Positions 6,191 to 7,034 of a stretch of DNA of 7,034 nt are shown here, one piece after another. Under the pieces are notes generated by a model that made no database searches, was not told where the DNA came from, and saw only the letters and a program-made list of their open reading frames with translations. How positions within the stretch are numbered: the first letter of the stretch is position 1; every line of letters starts with the position of its first letter. The stretch comes from Bacilli bacterium (GTDB taxonomy: Bacteria; Bacillota_I; Bacilli_A; RFN20; CAG-826). The stretch lies in the NCBI GenBank assembly GCA_024693415.1, contig JAILKX010000116.1:1-7034 (forward strand). The letters are read 5' to 3'. Made by a program: the position numbers and the translations under genes.

Positions 6191-6212
6191 CAAAGGTGGC
6201 GATGGATTCTGA

Positions 6213-6251
6213 TTCTTTGGCATAAAGAGGCGTTCTTATGTTCCTTGGCAT
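6213..6251 (+). repeat. Pair of direct repeats TTCYTTGGCAT
   Basis: TTCTTTGGCAT (6213-6223) and TTCCTTGGCAT (6241-6251) agree at 10 of 11 positions and start 28 bases apart. The second copy contains the -35-like TTGGCA. They may be binding sites for a regulator, or chance. Confidence 0.35.
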
Positions 6252-6271
6252 GACGACCCCCCGAAAATAAT
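6245..6271 (+). promoter_or_regulatory. Candidate promoter of the HTH-ABC gene
   Basis: TTGGCA (6245-6250) matches the -35 at 5 of 6 positions and AATAAT (6266-6271) matches the -10 at 5 of 6, but the 15-base spacing is short. Transcription from it would start at about 6278, within the dyad at 6276-6293. GATAAT at 6354-6359 is an alternative -10 without a visible -35. Confidence 0.25.
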
Positions 6272-6275
6272 GAAC

Positions 6276-6293
6276 TGCGCAGATATGTGCGCA
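6276..6293. promoter_or_regulatory. Operator-like inverted repeat upstream of the HTH-ABC gene
   Basis: TGCGCA (6276-6281) and TGCGCA (6288-6293) flank GATATG; the 18-base site is symmetric at 16 of 18 positions. Its size fits an Xre dimer site, and it lies 114 bases before the start of a gene that encodes an Xre domain. A further GCGCA is at 6362-6366. An autoregulatory operator is inferred from position and symmetry only. Confidence 0.4.
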
Positions 6294-6407
6294 AAACGCA
6301 GAAAAGCGGCATCCGACAATAAGTTCTACCGAAAGTAGAGAAAAAATGACGCGGATAATTAGCGCATAGACGCCTTCACACCGATGATTAAGGCGAAAGG
6401 AGCAACA

Positions 6408-7034
6408 ATGGAAAAACAATACGAAATCGGCAATCTGATCACCGAGCTCCGAAAAGAGAAGAAACTGACACAATCCAAACTCGCCGAAGCCCTGGGCGTC
6501 ACGGACAAATCGGTCTCCAAATGGGAGAACGGGAAAAGCCTGCCTGACACGAAAATCATGCCGCGGCTTTGCGAAATCTTGGGAATCTCGCTCGAAGAGC
6601 TGCTTAACGGCAAGCTCAACCCTATCACGGAATCGCCCGTGCTGGACGATCTCTCGCGCCTTGAGCACGTTTATAAGTACTATTCCGACGAACATCGCGT
6701 GAACGTCGGCATCTCCGACATCAACCTGGCGCTTAACCTCGGCGAATGCGTTGCTATAACGGGTCCGTCCGGGTCCGGGAAGACGACGCTTCTTAAAATG
6801 ATTGGCGGAATCGACCGCTTCGAGCGCGGCGAGATCTTCATCCGCAAAGAGGGCATTTCTCACTTTGATGAGGAGGATTATGAGCTCTACCGCAAGGATT
6901 TCATCGCCTACATATTTCAGGAATACGGTGTCTTCGAAAACTATTCCCTGCTCGATAACCTCATCTTGGTTCGCCTACTCATGGGCGATGCGCACAAAGA
7001 GGCCAAAGCCAAGGCGTTAGCCATGCTCGAAAAG
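6408..7034 (+). CDS. Fusion of an Xre-type HTH domain to an ABC transporter ATPase domain (N-terminal part, runs off the right edge)
   Basis: 209 residues are visible, one uninterrupted frame open to the edge. Residues 6-68 are a textbook HTH_3/Xre domain (ITELRKEKKLTQSKLAEALG, then SVSKWENGKSLP). After a linker of about 12 residues, an ABC ATPase domain begins near residue 83. It has a probable adenine-stacking aromatic residue at Tyr90 or Tyr91, Walker A GPSGSGKTT at 119-127, and the Q-loop IFQ with Gln171. The sequence style (MIGGID, SLLDNL) is that of the MacB/LolD/YtrE group, which drives FtsX-like permeases in export or lipoprotein and peptide resistance. The ABC signature, Walker B and any permease domain lie beyond the window. 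The start has GAAAGGAG (6395-6402) 5 bases upstream. An operator-like dyad lies upstream. The domains are clear; the substrate and the role of the HTH are unknown. Other readings are a transporter that regulates its own gene, or an HTH used only as a binding module. Confidence 0.9.
   Translation, partial: MEKQYEIGNLITELRKEKKLTQSKLAEALGVTDKSVSKWENGKSLPDTKIMPRLCEILGISLEELLNGKLNPITESPVLDDLSRLEHVYKYYSDEHRVNVGISDINLALNLGECVAITGPSGSGKTTLLKMIGGIDRFERGEIFIRKEGISHFDEEDYELYRKDFIAYIFQEYGVFENYSLLDNLILVRLLMGDAHKEAKAKALAMLEK

Larger units (their letters stand above)
6066..6407. other. 342-base gap between rlmD and the HTH-ABC gene
   Basis: This stretch is visibly more AT-rich than the flanking genes. It holds one possible 37-codon ORF (6077-6190), an imperfect hairpin (6146-6175), a pair of direct repeats (6213-6251), an inverted repeat (6276-6293), a small TCTAC/GTAGA hairpin (6325-6339) and -10-like GATAAT (6354-6359). 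No terminator with a T-tract follows rlmD. No tRNA or known RNA motif was recognised. Confidence 0.5.

Noticed and set aside
6354..6359. GATAAT as the main promoter of the HTH-ABC gene
   Set aside because: Good -10 match but no -35 or TG extension; kept only as an alternative.
6183..6863. 226-codon open frame on the minus strand
   Set aside because: It is mostly antisense to the HTH-ABC gene, has no good ribosome binding site and no recognisable domain.
1..7034. CRISPR arrays, tRNA or rRNA genes, insertion sequences, integrase or attachment sites
   Set aside because: No regularly spaced repeats, cloverleaf sequences, transposase motifs or terminal inverted repeats with target duplications were seen.

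Overview
The window comes from a bacterium that is most likely a Bacillota member (Bacilli/Erysipelotrichia-like lineage). The reasons are strong AGGAGG-type ribosome binding sites, promoters with TACAAT -10 boxes, a zinc-binding L31 of the Gram-positive 'HPFYTG' type, a Gram-positive style MetRS, and an RlmCD/RlmD-type RNA methyltransferase. Coding regions are moderately GC-rich with many C-ending codons, which opens long spurious reading frames on the antisense strands. The species cannot be named from this sequence.

Left part (1-1723, minus strand): a two-gene tldD-tldE(pmbA) operon whose genes overlap as ATGA. The tldE end runs off the left edge. TldD carries the metal site (HEACGH plus a late Cys), and TldE is its partner. 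A 103-bp divergent intergenic region (1724-1826) separates it from a plus-strand metallo-beta-lactamase-fold hydrolase (1827-2417). That spacer holds a short hairpin just upstream of the tldD ribosome binding site.

Middle (2418-4695 and on to 6065): a GC-rich, strongly hairpin-forming non-coding stretch (about 2430-2670) with no convincing gene. It is followed by rpmE (ribosomal protein L31) with its own promoter, a short leader hairpin and a clear Rho-independent terminator. An extended -10 promoter abuts that terminator and probably drives metG (methionyl-tRNA synthetase), which overlaps rlmD (23S rRNA m5U methyltransferase) by one base (TAATG). These are translation housekeeping genes.

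Right part (6066-7034): a more AT-rich 342-base gap with one possible 37-codon small ORF, direct repeats and a good inverted repeat. Then comes the 5' part of a gene (6408 to the right edge) encoding an Xre-type helix-turn-helix domain fused in frame to an ABC-transporter ATPase domain. A DNA-binding domain joined to a transporter ATPase, with an operator-like dyad in front, is the least routine feature here and the best candidate for an unusual self-regulating export system. The signature motif, any permease domain and the downstream genes lie outside the window.
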